DNA of 64,000 bases from Bacteroidetes bacterium 2013_40CM_41_45 (GCA_002215675.1 NGFH01000005.1:62001-126000); one strand, 5' to 3'. Counted from the stretch's first letter, positions 1-7,283 are shown. Numbers and translations: made by a program. Notes: a model not told the origin generated them from the letters alone.

Positions 1-66
1 TAGTTCTTCTAAGAACGAAGAACATTTTGTCCATTTTCTTACGGCACTATACTTAATGAAAAACCA

Positions 67-534
67 ATGGCAGATTTAAAGGATTTAAAGCAGGCAATTC
101 TCGAAATACCAAAGCTTGTTGAGTTGCTGAAAAGAGTGATTAATGTGCAGCCGGCTACCATGTCCGCGGGCTTTGCTGCGACAAAGCCACAAGATGGCGG
201 GCAGGCGGTAAAGAACCCGGAGCAGAACCCTTACTCATCCGAGCTCAAAACGTTGAGGGAAAATTTCGAAAAAAAACTGGCGTGGCAAAAAGAATACTTC
301 GAAAAGGAAATTCATATGCTGAAAGAAAATTTCAACACACAGGCTGCAGCACTCAAGACATCAACAGAATCACAAAACAAAATGCTGAAGGAAATGTTTG
401 ATGTGATTGGCAAAATTGCAAACTCCCCTACTCTGCCAAGTGATTTCAAAAAGAAAGACGGAGAACCCTCGGCAAAGCCAAAAAATGTTTTCGAGGAAGC
501 AAAAGCATTATCCCAAAAAGTATTTTCAAACTAA
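67..534 (+). CDS. Putative phage scaffolding-like coiled-coil protein
   Basis: This 155-residue, lysine-rich protein has a predicted helical N-terminus (residues 1-27), a low-complexity Gly/Pro/Gln linker (about 28-58), a long charged heptad-like stretch (about 58-115) and a Lys/Pro tail. I do not recognise a family. It ends 12 bases before the capsid gene, the usual place of a head scaffolding or head-assembly factor, and long coiled coils are typical of such proteins. The role is therefore inferred from position and composition only. The start at 67 is the first ATG of the frame; the 66 bases upstream hold a short inverted repeat (ttctt..aagaa) but no gene that can be seen within the window. 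Confidence 0.6.
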   Translation: MADLKDLKQAILEIPKLVELLKRVINVQPATMSAGFAATKPQDGGQAVKNPEQNPYSSELKTLRENFEKKLAWQKEYFEKEIHMLKENFNTQAAALKTSTESQNKMLKEMFDVIGKIANSPTLPSDFKKKDGEPSAKPKNVFEEAKALSQKVFSN

Positions 535-546
535 AACCAAAACCAA

Positions 547-1530
547 ATGGCATTTGATGTAAGCGCGATAAGCGCATGGACCAACGAGCTCGGCAACAAA
601 GCCGACCTCATTCTTAAACCAATTCTTGCAGCGAAAACCCTGCAGTCACTGGGCGACATTGACAAGCGCAAAGGAATAACCGGGTTTACCGAAAAAATTC
701 CAACTCTTGAATCCACAACCCCCTGGCAGGCGGGGGCATCGTGCGGGTTTACTACCTCGGGAACCACAACCGTTACTCAGGTTTCTCTCACGGCTGCACC
801 AATTAAAATCCAGGAACAAATCTGCTTGCAGGATTTGGAAACCTATTTCTCACAATCGCTACTGCCGAACAATTCCAGGCCCAAAACCTTTCAGTTGCTT
901 GACAGATGGGTAGGACGCAAACTGGAACAGTGTGCTCTCCAGATTGAATCTGCTTTGTGGCAGGGAAACACATCGTATACTAACGCAACGCATCTGAAAC
1001 TTTTCAACGGATGGATTCAAAAGATTGATAACGCCGGGGATAAAGTTGCTGCTACTTCGCAGGTATCTATTTCCACATCAACGGTGCGCGGCATTATGGA
1101 AGAAATCGCTTATGATAAAATTCCGGCAAAAATTCGTAATCACAATCCCATTGTTGTCTGTGGCCAGGATGCATTCAATATCTATATGAAAAAACTTATG
1201 GTAGATAACCTCTATCATTATGACCCGTCAAACAAAGAGCAGGACACTTATGTGACCAATATTTTCGGAACCAATGTTAAGCTGTGCGGATTACCCGGAT
1301 TGAATAACGATAATGCAGTGGATAGCGGAGCATTGCCAACAGCTGTAAAGAATCGCGTCTTTGCAACCTTCCAGGATAATTTATTGCTCGGCTTAAATAC
1401 CGAAGATGATATAAAAGATTTTGACGTATGGTATTCCAAAGACGACCAGGTGCTGAAATTTATGATGCGCTTCCACTTAGGTGTTGCAGTAAAGTATACT
1501 GACTTAGTAGTTTCTTATATCAACTCATAA
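547..1530 (+). CDS. Putative phage major capsid protein
   Basis: This 327-residue soluble protein has no signal peptide or membrane segment. Its composition is balanced alpha/beta, and a 'PIVVCGQDAFNIYMKKL' segment (about residue 200) and a 'GTNVKLCGLPGLN' segment (about 240) are followed by a C-terminal beta-rich part. These resemble the peptide-binding-like core of HK97-fold capsid proteins from Bacteroidota phages. The size fits a major capsid protein without a fused protease. It is preceded by a scaffold-like gene and followed at once by a strong hairpin terminator, an arrangement common for the most highly expressed virion gene. The portal lies downstream instead of upstream, which is unusual. 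The fold is inferred; a structure prediction would settle it. Confidence 0.6.
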   Translation: MAFDVSAISAWTNELGNKADLILKPILAAKTLQSLGDIDKRKGITGFTEKIPTLESTTPWQAGASCGFTTSGTTTVTQVSLTAAPIKIQEQICLQDLETYFSQSLLPNNSRPKTFQLLDRWVGRKLEQCALQIESALWQGNTSYTNATHLKLFNGWIQKIDNAGDKVAATSQVSISTSTVRGIMEEIAYDKIPAKIRNHNPIVVCGQDAFNIYMKKLMVDNLYHYDPSNKEQDTYVTNIFGTNVKLCGLPGLNNDNAVDSGALPTAVKNRVFATFQDNLLLGLNTEDDIKDFDVWYSKDDQVLKFMMRFHLGVAVKYTDLVVSYINS

Positions 1531-1539
1531 TTCTAAAAC

Positions 1540-1575
1540 GACAGAGCCCTGCTACAACAGGGTTCTGTCTTATAA
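1540..1575 (+). terminator. Intrinsic terminator after capsid gene
   Basis: A 12-bp stem (GACAGAGCCCTG with CAGGGTTCTGTC, one G-T pair, 6-base loop) begins ten bases after the capsid stop and is followed by an AT-rich tail. It probably limits read-through from the capsid gene. Confidence 0.7.
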
Positions 1576-1583
1576 AAAATTAA

Positions 1584-2105
1584 ATGCCTTGTGCACTCAT
1601 AGGAAGCATAACGCAAGGGTGCAACGACAGCATTGGCGGGATCAAGGAGATTAAATTGAAAGCAATCCAGTCCGTAGCAACCGTTGCCACCAACTTCACT
1701 GTAACCAGCGGTGACGTTGTAATAGCTGCCGGCTCTCGTTCGTTATGGTACAGGTATTACATCGAAAAAGAAACAGCGACAATGAATGAGAACGCCAACC
1801 TTAACATTCAGAACGGAACTGTTTTTTACCAACCCGAGCTGAGAATCGTTGTCAATAAGCTTCGTGCTCAAATGCGTAATGAATTTGAAGTGCTAGGGCA
1901 AACGGCAGTGCAGATTGCGGTTAAAGATTATAACAACAACCATTGGTTACTGGGCAAGGATAACGGGATGGACTTAACGTGTACGATAGGCACAACGGGC
2001 GCGGCAAGAGAAGAACGTTCGGGATACGAGCTCAGGTTTACAGGAAAAGAACCTTCGCCTGTATTGTCCATGACACAGGTAGTTTATGATACACTGGTAA
2101 CATAA
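1584..2105 (+). CDS. Putative phage tail-tube-like structural protein
   Basis: This 173-residue protein is rich in beta strands. Its N-terminal 'GGIKEIKL' motif is followed by a long beta region, and the C-terminal half contains 'IGTTGAAREERSGYELRFTGKE', quoted here only as a landmark at about residues 134-155. The layout (a Gly-Gly start strand and an 'ERSGYELRFTG' strand) resembles small tail-tube or minor structural proteins seen in phages of Bacteroidota. It sits between two strong hairpins that isolate it transcriptionally, as expected for an abundant virion protein. The identification is by resemblance and context only; an unrelated head decoration protein is an alternative. Confidence 0.5.
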   Translation: MPCALIGSITQGCNDSIGGIKEIKLKAIQSVATVATNFTVTSGDVVIAAGSRSLWYRYYIEKETATMNENANLNIQNGTVFYQPELRIVVNKLRAQMRNEFEVLGQTAVQIAVKDYNNNHWLLGKDNGMDLTCTIGTTGAAREERSGYELRFTGKEPSPVLSMTQVVYDTLVT

Positions 2106-2134
2106 AAGAATTTATAAAAAATGAAAATAATAAA

Positions 2135-2168
2135 AGAGCAGAGCTATGCAGAATGCTCTGCTCTTTTT
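2135..2168 (+). terminator. Intrinsic terminator after tail-tube-like gene
   Basis: A perfect 10-bp inverted repeat (AGAGCAGAGC with GCTCTGCTCT, 10-base loop) is followed by a run of five T. It lies between the tail-tube-like gene and the next reading frame. Confidence 0.8.
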
Positions 2169-2176
2169 GTTGAGCC

Positions 2177-2587
2177 ATGAACATAATAACACGCGGAACA
2201 AACAGTACATTAATCTTTACGCTCGAAGAAAAACGGACGCTGTCAATTCCTTATTTCCTGGTCCGGATGACCAGCCGCAGTGGACGTAATCTTAAACGAT
2301 TTATTCTTCCTTCAGACCAAAGTGCATCGGTAGCCAGGTATAATAAGTTTACGGTTACTGAAACAGACAGTGCGGAGATATTAACAAGCGGTACGGTAAC
2401 ATTAAAACCAACCGGCTTCTGGGACTATGAAATTTATGAACAACTCTCTTCAACAAATCTTGCTGAAGCATTAGCAACGAATGCAAAACCTATTGAAACT
2501 GGGGTGATGCTGGTAAAGAGCCCAGCAACTGCAGATACATATTTTAATGAGGTAAGTGGAACAACTAATAAATTCTATGGACAATGA
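2177..2587 (+). CDS. Small phage protein of unknown function
   Basis: This 136-residue protein is beta-rich, with no signal peptide, membrane segment or recognisable motif. The N-terminal 'RGTNSTLIFTLEEKRTL' and a terminal 'YFNEVSGTTNKFYGQ' look like a small beta-sandwich, such as an adaptor or decoration protein. Its stop codon overlaps the portal start by four bases (ATGA at 2584), so the two are probably translationally coupled. I do not recognise the family. Confidence 0.6.
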   Translation: MNIITRGTNSTLIFTLEEKRTLSIPYFLVRMTSRSGRNLKRFILPSDQSASVARYNKFTVTETDSAEILTSGTVTLKPTGFWDYEIYEQLSSTNLAEALATNAKPIETGVMLVKSPATADTYFNEVSGTTNKFYGQ

Positions 2588-3786
2588 ACGCAAAAGAAAA
2601 GAAAAAAATATCCGACAATGTTGTGGTCATTAAAATGAATGAGCACAAAGTTCCACAGTTCAGGGAGGTGCGTGGAGAGGATTATATTTTCTTCGGAAAA
2701 AACAATGATTATCCTGAATATCTGCTAAAGCTATATGACCGCAGCGCAAAACACAATGCCATCATCAATCAAAAATCGTTTTACATTTTTGGTGGCGGCA
2801 GTCTCACGTGTGGTGATTTTAAAGTGAATGAAGATTGCGAAACACTGAATGATGTATTAAAAAAAGTCATACTCGATTACGAACTCTTCGGCGGATTCGC
2901 TGTGGAAGTAATATGGGCATTCGGAGGTAAGCTGGCAGAACTGAGGCACATCAATTATTCTCATGTCAGAAGCAATGAGGATAATTCAAAATTTTATTTC
3001 ACAAAGGAATGGGCACGTAAATATTATGATGAGAATGATAACGAAATGTCGCTGCCGATTTATAGTGCAAAGGAGAACAAGGATTTTGTAACCTGGGAAG
3101 CATTTAACCCGGAAAATAAATCGGGCAAACAATTATACTACTACAAATCCTATCGCCCCAACCTCGATACATATCCTCTACCCGACTATATCGGGGCGAT
3201 TCCTTTTATCGAGATTGATTTTGAAATTGCCAACTATTGGTATAACGCCGTGAAGAATGGATTCACCGCTTCGCATATCATTACATTTTATGGCGACCCG
3301 GGAACCCAGGAGGAACAGAAAAAATTAGAAGAAAGAATCACCAAAAAATTTACCGGAACCGATAGGGCTGGCAGAGTCATCCTCAACTTTTCGCAGAATA
3401 AAGAAAGAGGCGGCAGCGAAATCGCCAACATTGCTCCTCTGGATTTGGATAAGCAATTTCAAATTCTCAATGATACCGTGCAGCAGGAAATATTTTCAGG
3501 GCACCGCATCACATCACCCATGCTTTTCGGTATTAAAACTCCCGGGCAGCTTGGCGGGCGGACAGAATTGGTAGAAGCTCATGAGCTTTTTCAGAATGTG
3601 TTTGTAACTCCGAAGCAAAAAATTTTTGAAACCGTATTTACAAAGCTCTTATGTCATTTCGGAATAAACGAAAAGATGGAGTTGCAGAAACTAGCACCCA
3701 TAGGATTGGATGTAGTGAACAGCTCTAACGCCTGGAATATTTTGACTAGCCCTGAAAGACGAAAAGCAATAGGGCTTCAACCATAA
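2584..3786 (+). CDS. Phage portal protein
   Basis: This 400-residue protein has the layout of portal proteins, which form the dodecameric DNA gate at one capsid vertex. There is an N-terminal region about binding and ordering ('YIFFGKNNDYPEYLLKLYD'), a central stem region, and a C-terminal stretch 'ITSPMLFGIKTPGQLGGRTE' followed by a helix 'ELVEAHELFQNVFVTPKQ', which is the conserved clip/crown-proximal pattern of Bacteroidota phage portals. It overlaps the upstream gene by four bases. No terminase gene is seen next to it, although one usually lies immediately upstream of a portal. I am fairly sure of the family call from the C-terminal pattern. Confidence 0.75.
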   Translation: MNAKEKKKISDNVVVIKMNEHKVPQFREVRGEDYIFFGKNNDYPEYLLKLYDRSAKHNAIINQKSFYIFGGGSLTCGDFKVNEDCETLNDVLKKVILDYELFGGFAVEVIWAFGGKLAELRHINYSHVRSNEDNSKFYFTKEWARKYYDENDNEMSLPIYSAKENKDFVTWEAFNPENKSGKQLYYYKSYRPNLDTYPLPDYIGAIPFIEIDFEIANYWYNAVKNGFTASHIITFYGDPGTQEEQKKLEERITKKFTGTDRAGRVILNFSQNKERGGSEIANIAPLDLDKQFQILNDTVQQEIFSGHRITSPMLFGIKTPGQLGGRTELVEAHELFQNVFVTPKQKIFETVFTKLLCHFGINEKMELQKLAPIGLDVVNSSNAWNILTSPERRKAIGLQP

Positions 3787-3794
3787 GAGAAAAA

Positions 3795-3880
3795 AAGTTA
3801 TATGTCATAAGTTACAAGTTATACGAGGAAAATGTAACACTGTCATATAACATATAACATATAACATATAACATATAACA
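3795..3880. repeat. AT-rich repeat with five tandem CATATAA units
   Basis: The 103-base gap between portal and connector holds words of the type 'gttatatgtcataagttacaagttatacg' (landmark, 3797-3825) and then five exact tandem copies of the 7-mer CATATAA (3844-3878). The array ends 11 bases before the next ATG. Similar gttatac/ataacat words recur at 6553-6625 and 46670-46757, so this belongs to a dispersed AT-rich family. Confidence 0.75.
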
Positions 3881-3889
3881 CTTTCACCC

Positions 3890-4459
3890 ATGGCAAACTA
3901 TTTTATACATCCTAACGAAATAAAGGCAACGGCTTACGTTGATGAGAATGCAGACGATAAACTAATAACCAACGCTATCGCCATTGCACAGGATTTATAC
4001 ATTCTCCCCATGATTGGCACGGGAATTTATAATGAACTCAAAACACAAATTGGTGCATCAACATTAACCGCCCTTAACACAACACTTTTGGGAGCCTATA
4101 TTGTGCCGGCATTACGTTACTGCGCTTTATATGAATTGGCCGAGCCCATGACGTACAAGTTCACCAATAAATCTGTTGTAAAAAAGAATTCCGAAAATTC
4201 GGAGCCAGTAACTTTTCAGGAGCTCACTGCACTCAAAGATAAATTCCTCAACATAGCTCAATGGTACACCGAGCGGCTTAAATTATACCTGGTGGAAAAT
4301 GAATCTGATTATCCTTTGTACTCTAATCCGGGGAACGGTATTGATGTTATTCACCCGAAACATGATTCATACAGTTGTGGCTGGTATCTCGGCGAATCGC
4401 ATGAATCCGTCCCCGATTTTATTAAAGCAGAATTTCCCGCAACTTATGGAACGGAATAA
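3890..4459 (+). CDS. Putative phage head-tail connector (adaptor) protein
   Basis: This 189-residue, mostly helical protein begins with the pattern of phage gp6-like adaptors: a 'FIHPNEIKATAYVDENADDKLITNAI' landmark region (residues 4-29), in which a short helical domain contacts incoming segments, and 'LYELAEPMTYKFTNKSV' further on. It follows the portal directly, which is the standard place of an adaptor that binds under the portal ring. The C-terminal part after residue 130 (Tyr/Ser/Gly rich) is less conserved looking. Its stop overlaps the start of the next tiny gene. Function is inferred from position and helical layout. Confidence 0.6.
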   Translation: MANYFIHPNEIKATAYVDENADDKLITNAIAIAQDLYILPMIGTGIYNELKTQIGASTLTALNTTLLGAYIVPALRYCALYELAEPMTYKFTNKSVVKKNSENSEPVTFQELTALKDKFLNIAQWYTERLKLYLVENESDYPLYSNPGNGIDVIHPKHDSYSCGWYLGESHESVPDFIKAEFPATYGTE

Positions 4460-4565
4460 ATCCAGGCGCAAGACGGAAAAAAAGCAAGGCAGGCCACCCA
4501 AGAATATAGAGAATGAAGAAAAGCTACTCGTCTACCTGACCAAGCAAAAGAAAAATGGAAAATAA
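4446..4565 (+). CDS. 39-residue basic peptide with AT-hook-like core
   Basis: Starting at the ATG at 4446, which overlaps the end of the connector gene by 14 bases, the frame encodes 39 residues, 14 of them Lys or Arg. A 'QGRPPKN' segment matches the Gly-Arg-Pro core of AT-hook DNA-binding motifs. The last codons overlap the next gene's ATG (4555). The frame stays open further upstream to 4299, but that part is a shadow of the connector gene. Tight overlap on both sides argues that it is translated; its function is unknown. Confidence 0.45.
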   Translation: MERNKSRRKTEKKQGRPPKNIENEEKLLVYLTKQKKNGK

Positions 4566-5010
4566 TTTCATCAACATAACCGATGCGCTGAAAACCATAG
4601 CAGACAATCATAAGCAGATTCATTCTTTTGGTTTTGGCGATTTGGCACATATCAATACTTCCGGAAGCATTGACTATGCGTTGATGTGGGTTGAACCGAA
4701 CGGAAGCATTGCAAAGCGCGGCGAGGTAGGTTTCAGATTTAAAATCCTTATCATGGATTTAGCACGAAAAGACGAAAGCAATTTAATTGATGTATTAAAC
4801 GACACGCACCAGATTGCCCTCGACGTGCTTGCAGATATTTATATAAATGGGTTGGATGCTGTAAACGGAACTCATGGTTTTCATTTGAAAGACCCAGATG
4901 TGGTGCTGGATAATTATGCAGATCGGTTTGATGAAGAAGTTGCAGGATGGAGCATGAATATTACAGTTTGGGTCAGCTGGGACTGGAACGAATGCGCAAT
5001 ACCAAATTAA
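4555..5010 (+). CDS. Putative phage tail-completion / neck protein
   Basis: This 151-residue alpha/beta protein ends in 'RFDEEVAGWSMNITVWVSWD' followed by a short acidic and polar tail. That C-terminal pattern is common in small neck or tail-completion proteins of phages from Bacteroidota. Its place after portal and connector fits. It overlaps the preceding tiny gene by 11 bases. No signal or membrane segments are present. Confidence in it being a phage neck protein is moderate; the precise ring it forms cannot be told. Confidence 0.55.
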   Translation: MENNFINITDALKTIADNHKQIHSFGFGDLAHINTSGSIDYALMWVEPNGSIAKRGEVGFRFKILIMDLARKDESNLIDVLNDTHQIALDVLADIYINGLDAVNGTHGFHLKDPDVVLDNYADRFDEEVAGWSMNITVWVSWDWNECAIPN

Positions 5011-5020
5011 TATACTTGTA

Positions 5021-5245
5021 ATGATGGAACACAACGTTACTAACGGAGCGCTGTTTACCTGTTCGTGGGTATCGGCAATAATAGCGAACATAATTATTGA
5101 CCTCAGTCCATTTTGGGAATTTATTGTGCGTTCCACCCCGCTGGGTTCTACTTTACTGCTGTATCTTATCAATTACGATAAGGTGAATGAAGCTATCGGA
5201 AAGATTCTTAAAAAGGTACGTGGGTGGCTTGATAAAATGAAATAA
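5021..5245 (+). CDS. Small membrane protein, holin candidate
   Basis: This 74-residue protein has two hydrophobic stretches (about residues 10-27 and 38-52) and a strongly basic C-terminus (residues 56-74, 'KKVRGWLDKMK'). That is the size, topology and charge pattern of class II holins. It lies 1 kb upstream of an M15 peptidase in the same module, consistent with a lysis pair. Holins have almost no sequence conservation, so this rests on topology and context. Start: two adjacent ATG codons at 5021 and 5024; either is possible. Confidence 0.5.
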   Translation: MMEHNVTNGALFTCSWVSAIIANIIIDLSPFWEFIVRSTPLGSTLLLYLINYDKVNEAIGKILKKVRGWLDKMK

Positions 5246-5256
5246 ACTTTTGAGTC

Positions 5257-5457
5257 ATGGAAGGAAAAAAAATTCTGTCGCTGCATCTTATTTCAGACCA
5301 TGATTTTGTTCATCATAGCATTTCGGCAGTTTGTCCGTGCAAACCTGAAGAAATAGCAAAAGGTGTCTGGAAACATCAGCCCTCTGTAAAATACAGAACT
5401 TACAAGCTATATGACAACGGCAAGTTTGATGTAGCAATACCCGAAGAAACATTTTAA
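5257..5457 (+). CDS. 66-residue protein of unknown function
   Basis: This small soluble protein begins MEGKKILSLHLISDHDF, has two Cys in 'CPCKPEE' near residue 28, and ends acidic. It is 11 bases after the holin candidate and 3 bases before the next small frame, so it is part of the same transcript. The family is not recognised. Confidence 0.5.
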   Translation: MEGKKILSLHLISDHDFVHHSISAVCPCKPEEIAKGVWKHQPSVKYRTYKLYDNGKFDVAIPEETF

Positions 5458-5460
5458 TGG

Positions 5461-5610
5461 ATGACTCTTAAACTGCTTATAGTCGGTGTTTCGGGAAGCG
5501 CAATCGCATACTTTGATATGGGCTACGGTTTTTTAGTCATCCTCTTCGGATTAATTTTTATTTTATTTCTCGAATTATGGCGGTTTAAAAAAAGAAGAAG
5601 CCGCCAGTAA
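5461..5610 (+). CDS. 49-residue membrane peptide with basic tail
   Basis: The frame starts with ATG three bases after the previous stop. It has two hydrophobic segments (about residues 4-14 and 21-38) and a 'RFKKRRSRQ' tail, which gives an N-out or hairpin membrane peptide with a basic cytoplasmic end. Together with the 74-residue gene upstream it could form a holin/antiholin or spanin-like set, but that is only a guess from topology. Close packing with both neighbours supports translation. Confidence 0.45.
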   Translation: MTLKLLIVGVSGSAIAYFDMGYGFLVILFGLIFILFLELWRFKKRRSRQ

Positions 5611-5657
5611 ATGACTATAGGGAGAATGATGATTTGCATTCGTAGGCTTGGATTTAT

Positions 5658-6005
5658 ATGACTGAAGAATTTAAAAAAGAAATAGAAAAACTCCGCAGGG
5701 AAAAACAGCGGATTAATGCCGAAGTGCAAAAGCTGGAGACTGTTTATATGAACACTGCTATAAGCACTGGAGCCGTTGTAAAGCAACTGGACGAGTTAGG
5801 GAAAACAGCAAACGGATTTAACAAGACAAGCCAGAGATTAAACATCGGGTATTTTCTTTCTTCTATCATTCAGATAGAAACAAACATTCACAAGCCAGGC
5901 GACCCTACTGAAATTCAGAGAGTGTCTATCTGGACCAACGAGCAAAACAAATTCCTACGCGATTACCTCTATCAGATTGTTGGCGATTTAAAAGATGGGG
6001 AGTAA
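5658..6005 (+). CDS. Coiled-coil phage protein of unknown function
   Basis: This 115-residue protein has a charged N-terminal coiled coil (residues 2-30, 'EEFKKEIEKLRREKQRI') and a helical remainder. A 16-codon frame (5611-5661) ends on this gene's start (ATGA), which may couple translation. The next frame starts at the base after the stop. I do not recognise the family. Confidence 0.5.
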   Translation: MTEEFKKEIEKLRREKQRINAEVQKLETVYMNTAISTGAVVKQLDELGKTANGFNKTSQRLNIGYFLSSIIQIETNIHKPGDPTEIQRVSIWTNEQNKFLRDYLYQIVGDLKDGE

Positions 6006-6158
6006 ATGAAACATAAAATAAAAGTCAAGGAAGAATATTTTTTATCCACACTGCAACGGTTAAGAATCAGGGATAACAAGACGCTGCTTTTTTTTATGAG
6101 CATCTCTCCGCACGGTACTTTTGCATTGTTTTCATTTACGTTCTTTTCTTTCGTTTGA
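6006..6158 (+). CDS. Possible 50-residue peptide
   Basis: An ATG directly after the previous stop opens a 50-residue frame with a basic N-terminal half (MKHKIKVKEEYF) and a hydrophobic, Phe-rich C-terminal half. It ends ten bases before a hairpin. The first half looks protein-like and the last 15 residues look like random read-through, so it may be a truncated gene. Weakly supported. Confidence 0.3.
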   Translation: MKHKIKVKEEYFLSTLQRLRIRDNKTLLFFMSISPHGTFALFSFTFFSFV

Positions 6159-6167
6159 TGATGGGAT

Positions 6168-6198
6168 GGGCGGGGTCAGAGCCGCCCGTTCTTTTTTT
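6168..6198 (+). terminator. Possible terminator before endolysin gene
   Basis: A 6-bp GC stem (GGGCGG with CCGCCC, 8-base loop) is followed by a T-rich run ending at 6198. It lies 14 bases before the peptidase start, so it may attenuate lysis gene expression. Confidence 0.5.
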
Positions 6199-6211
6199 AA
6201 AAAACTAAAGC

Positions 6212-6529
6212 ATGCAACTAAAACATTCTGTAAAATTCGGAAATCAATTAATAGCCGTAGCGTTTGCCGTGACTGCAGTGAATGATATTTTTCACCAGGC
6301 CGGGTATGCATGCGTAATAACCTCGTGTAATGATGGCACACACAGTTTGAACTCACTCCACTATTCCGATGCTGCTTTCGATTTCAGGAGCAAACACATT
6401 TCAACAGAAGAAGAAAAGCAGCGGATATTAAAACAGGTAAAAGGTGCTTTGACTGCAGACTTTGACGTGCTGTTGGAAGCAACAGGGACCGAGAGCGAGC
6501 ACTTTCATCTCGAATACGACCCGAAATAG
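6212..6529 (+). CDS. M15-family peptidase, probable phage endolysin
   Basis: This 105-residue protein carries the M15 zinc peptidase signature. H50 and D57 are in 'SLHYSDAAFDFR' (the S-x-H-x-x-x-x-A-x-D pattern), and E96, H97 and H99 are in 'SEHFHLEYD' near the C-terminus. Enzymes of this group cut L-Ala-D-Glu or D-Ala links in peptidoglycan, and small single-domain forms serve as phage endolysins. There is no signal peptide, so release would need a holin; a candidate lies 1 kb upstream. The protein is at the short end for the family, with no cell-wall-binding domain. It is the last gene of the phage-like module. Confidence 0.85.
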   Translation: MQLKHSVKFGNQLIAVAFAVTAVNDIFHQAGYACVITSCNDGTHSLNSLHYSDAAFDFRSKHISTEEEKQRILKQVKGALTADFDVLLEATGTESEHFHLEYDPK

Positions 6530-6552
6530 TGGCAAACGCGCACGTCCCTTTG

Positions 6553-6625
6553 TTATACGTTGTTTGTTATTAGTTATACGAAAAGATTGTTCATTAAATA
6601 TGCGTATAACGGATAACAAATAATC
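6553..6625. repeat. AT-rich dispersed repeat (gttatac type)
   Basis: A stretch with words such as 'tatacgttgtttgttatta', 'gttatacg' and 'cgtataacggataac' (inverted) lies between the endolysin and the tRNA. It shares these words with 46670-46757 and less closely with 3795-3880. Confidence 0.6.
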
Positions 6626-6641
6626 TATAATTTTTTCTTTG

Positions 6642-6725
6642 TGCCCTGGAGGAGATTCGAACTCCTACACCCGTAAAGGCGCCAGCCCCTCAAGCTGGTG
6701 CGTCTACCAATTTCGCCACCAGGGC
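6642..6725 (-). tRNA. tRNA-Leu (anticodon GAG)
   Basis: Read on the minus strand, the 84 bases form a complete class II tRNA. The acceptor stem GCCCTGG pairs with CCAGGGC, with discriminator A. The D-arm contains TGGTAGACGC. The anticodon stem CCAGC/GCTGG carries the loop TTGAGGG, giving anticodon GAG, which reads CUU/CUC. A short variable arm and the TTCGAAT T-loop follow. CCA is not encoded. The phage-like module ends about 110 bases away. Confidence 0.95.
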
Positions 6726-6739
6726 ATTATCGCTTAATC

Positions 6740-6830
6740 AAAGAACTCGTTTGCCCATAAAGGCGCACCGAAACAATTCGGGATGCGCCTACCAATGGAG
6801 TTTATCCCGCTACATCGGGACCACCAGGGC
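6740..6830 (-). pseudogene. Decayed tRNA-Leu copy next to the intact one
   Basis: On the minus strand this stretch repeats parts of the neighbouring tRNA-Leu in the same order. It has GCCCTGGTGG (5' acceptor and start of D-arm, 6821-6830), ATTGGTAGGCGC (6784-6795), GCGCCTTTATGGG (variable region, 6753-6765) and a weak T-arm trace near 6740-6750. The flanking 'gataat' before the acceptor is also shared. The D-loop is replaced by a TCCCG...CGGGA hairpin, the anticodon arm is replaced and the 3' acceptor strand is missing, so it cannot be a working tRNA. Confidence 0.65.
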
Positions 6831-6983
6831 TATTATCAAGGGGCGACAAAAATATAAAAATACTAATGCTGATTGGCACAATGGCTATAAGCGAAAGTTT
6901 TTACTTTTGAAACAGCAATCTACTCTAAGGCGGAGAAATGAAAAAGTTAGTTACTGAATTATAACCATTTAAAACAAAAAACC

Positions 6984-7283
6984 ATGAAAAGAATTAAAAG
7001 ATTTGGAGTCTACCAAACTGCAAAAGTTTCAGCGGTAATATATTTTTTAATTGCCGCGGTTTTTGCATTTCCTTTTGGAATTATTATGAGCTTAATACCT
7101 GGCCGCGATATGTTCCCAGGCTTCCCTTTTAACAGTGGAATATTTTTTGTTCTCATACCATTTCTTTATGGAATTGTTGCCTTCATAATGACAGCAATTG
7201 GCTGTTTGGTTTATAATCTAGTCACAAGGTGGACAGGAGGAATTGAATTGGAAGTTGAAACGACATCTCAAAATATTGAATAA
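6984..7283 (+). CDS. Small two-helix membrane protein
   Basis: This 99-residue protein has two long hydrophobic segments (about residues 17-38 and 50-77) joined by a Gly/Pro/Phe-rich loop. It ends in 'IGCLVYNLVTRWTGGIELEVE', of which 'YNLVxxWxGGIElE' is a pattern I associate with the DUF3566-like transmembrane family. The function of that family is unknown. A start at the first ATG is supported by the basic MKRIKRFG end, which fits the positive-inside rule. It stands alone between the tRNA and the SRPBCC gene and has the same direction as the latter. Confidence 0.75.
   Translation: MKRIKRFGVYQTAKVSAVIYFLIAAVFAFPFGIIMSLIPGRDMFPGFPFNSGIFFVLIPFLYGIVAFIMTAIGCLVYNLVTRWTGGIELEVETTSQNIE

Noticed and set aside
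3844-3878. CATATAA tandem array as a CRISPR
   Set aside because: The unit is seven bases with no spacers, so it is a simple tandem repeat.
6751-6957. 68-codon frame next to the tRNA
   Set aside because: It starts inside the decayed tRNA-Leu copy and has no protein-like composition.
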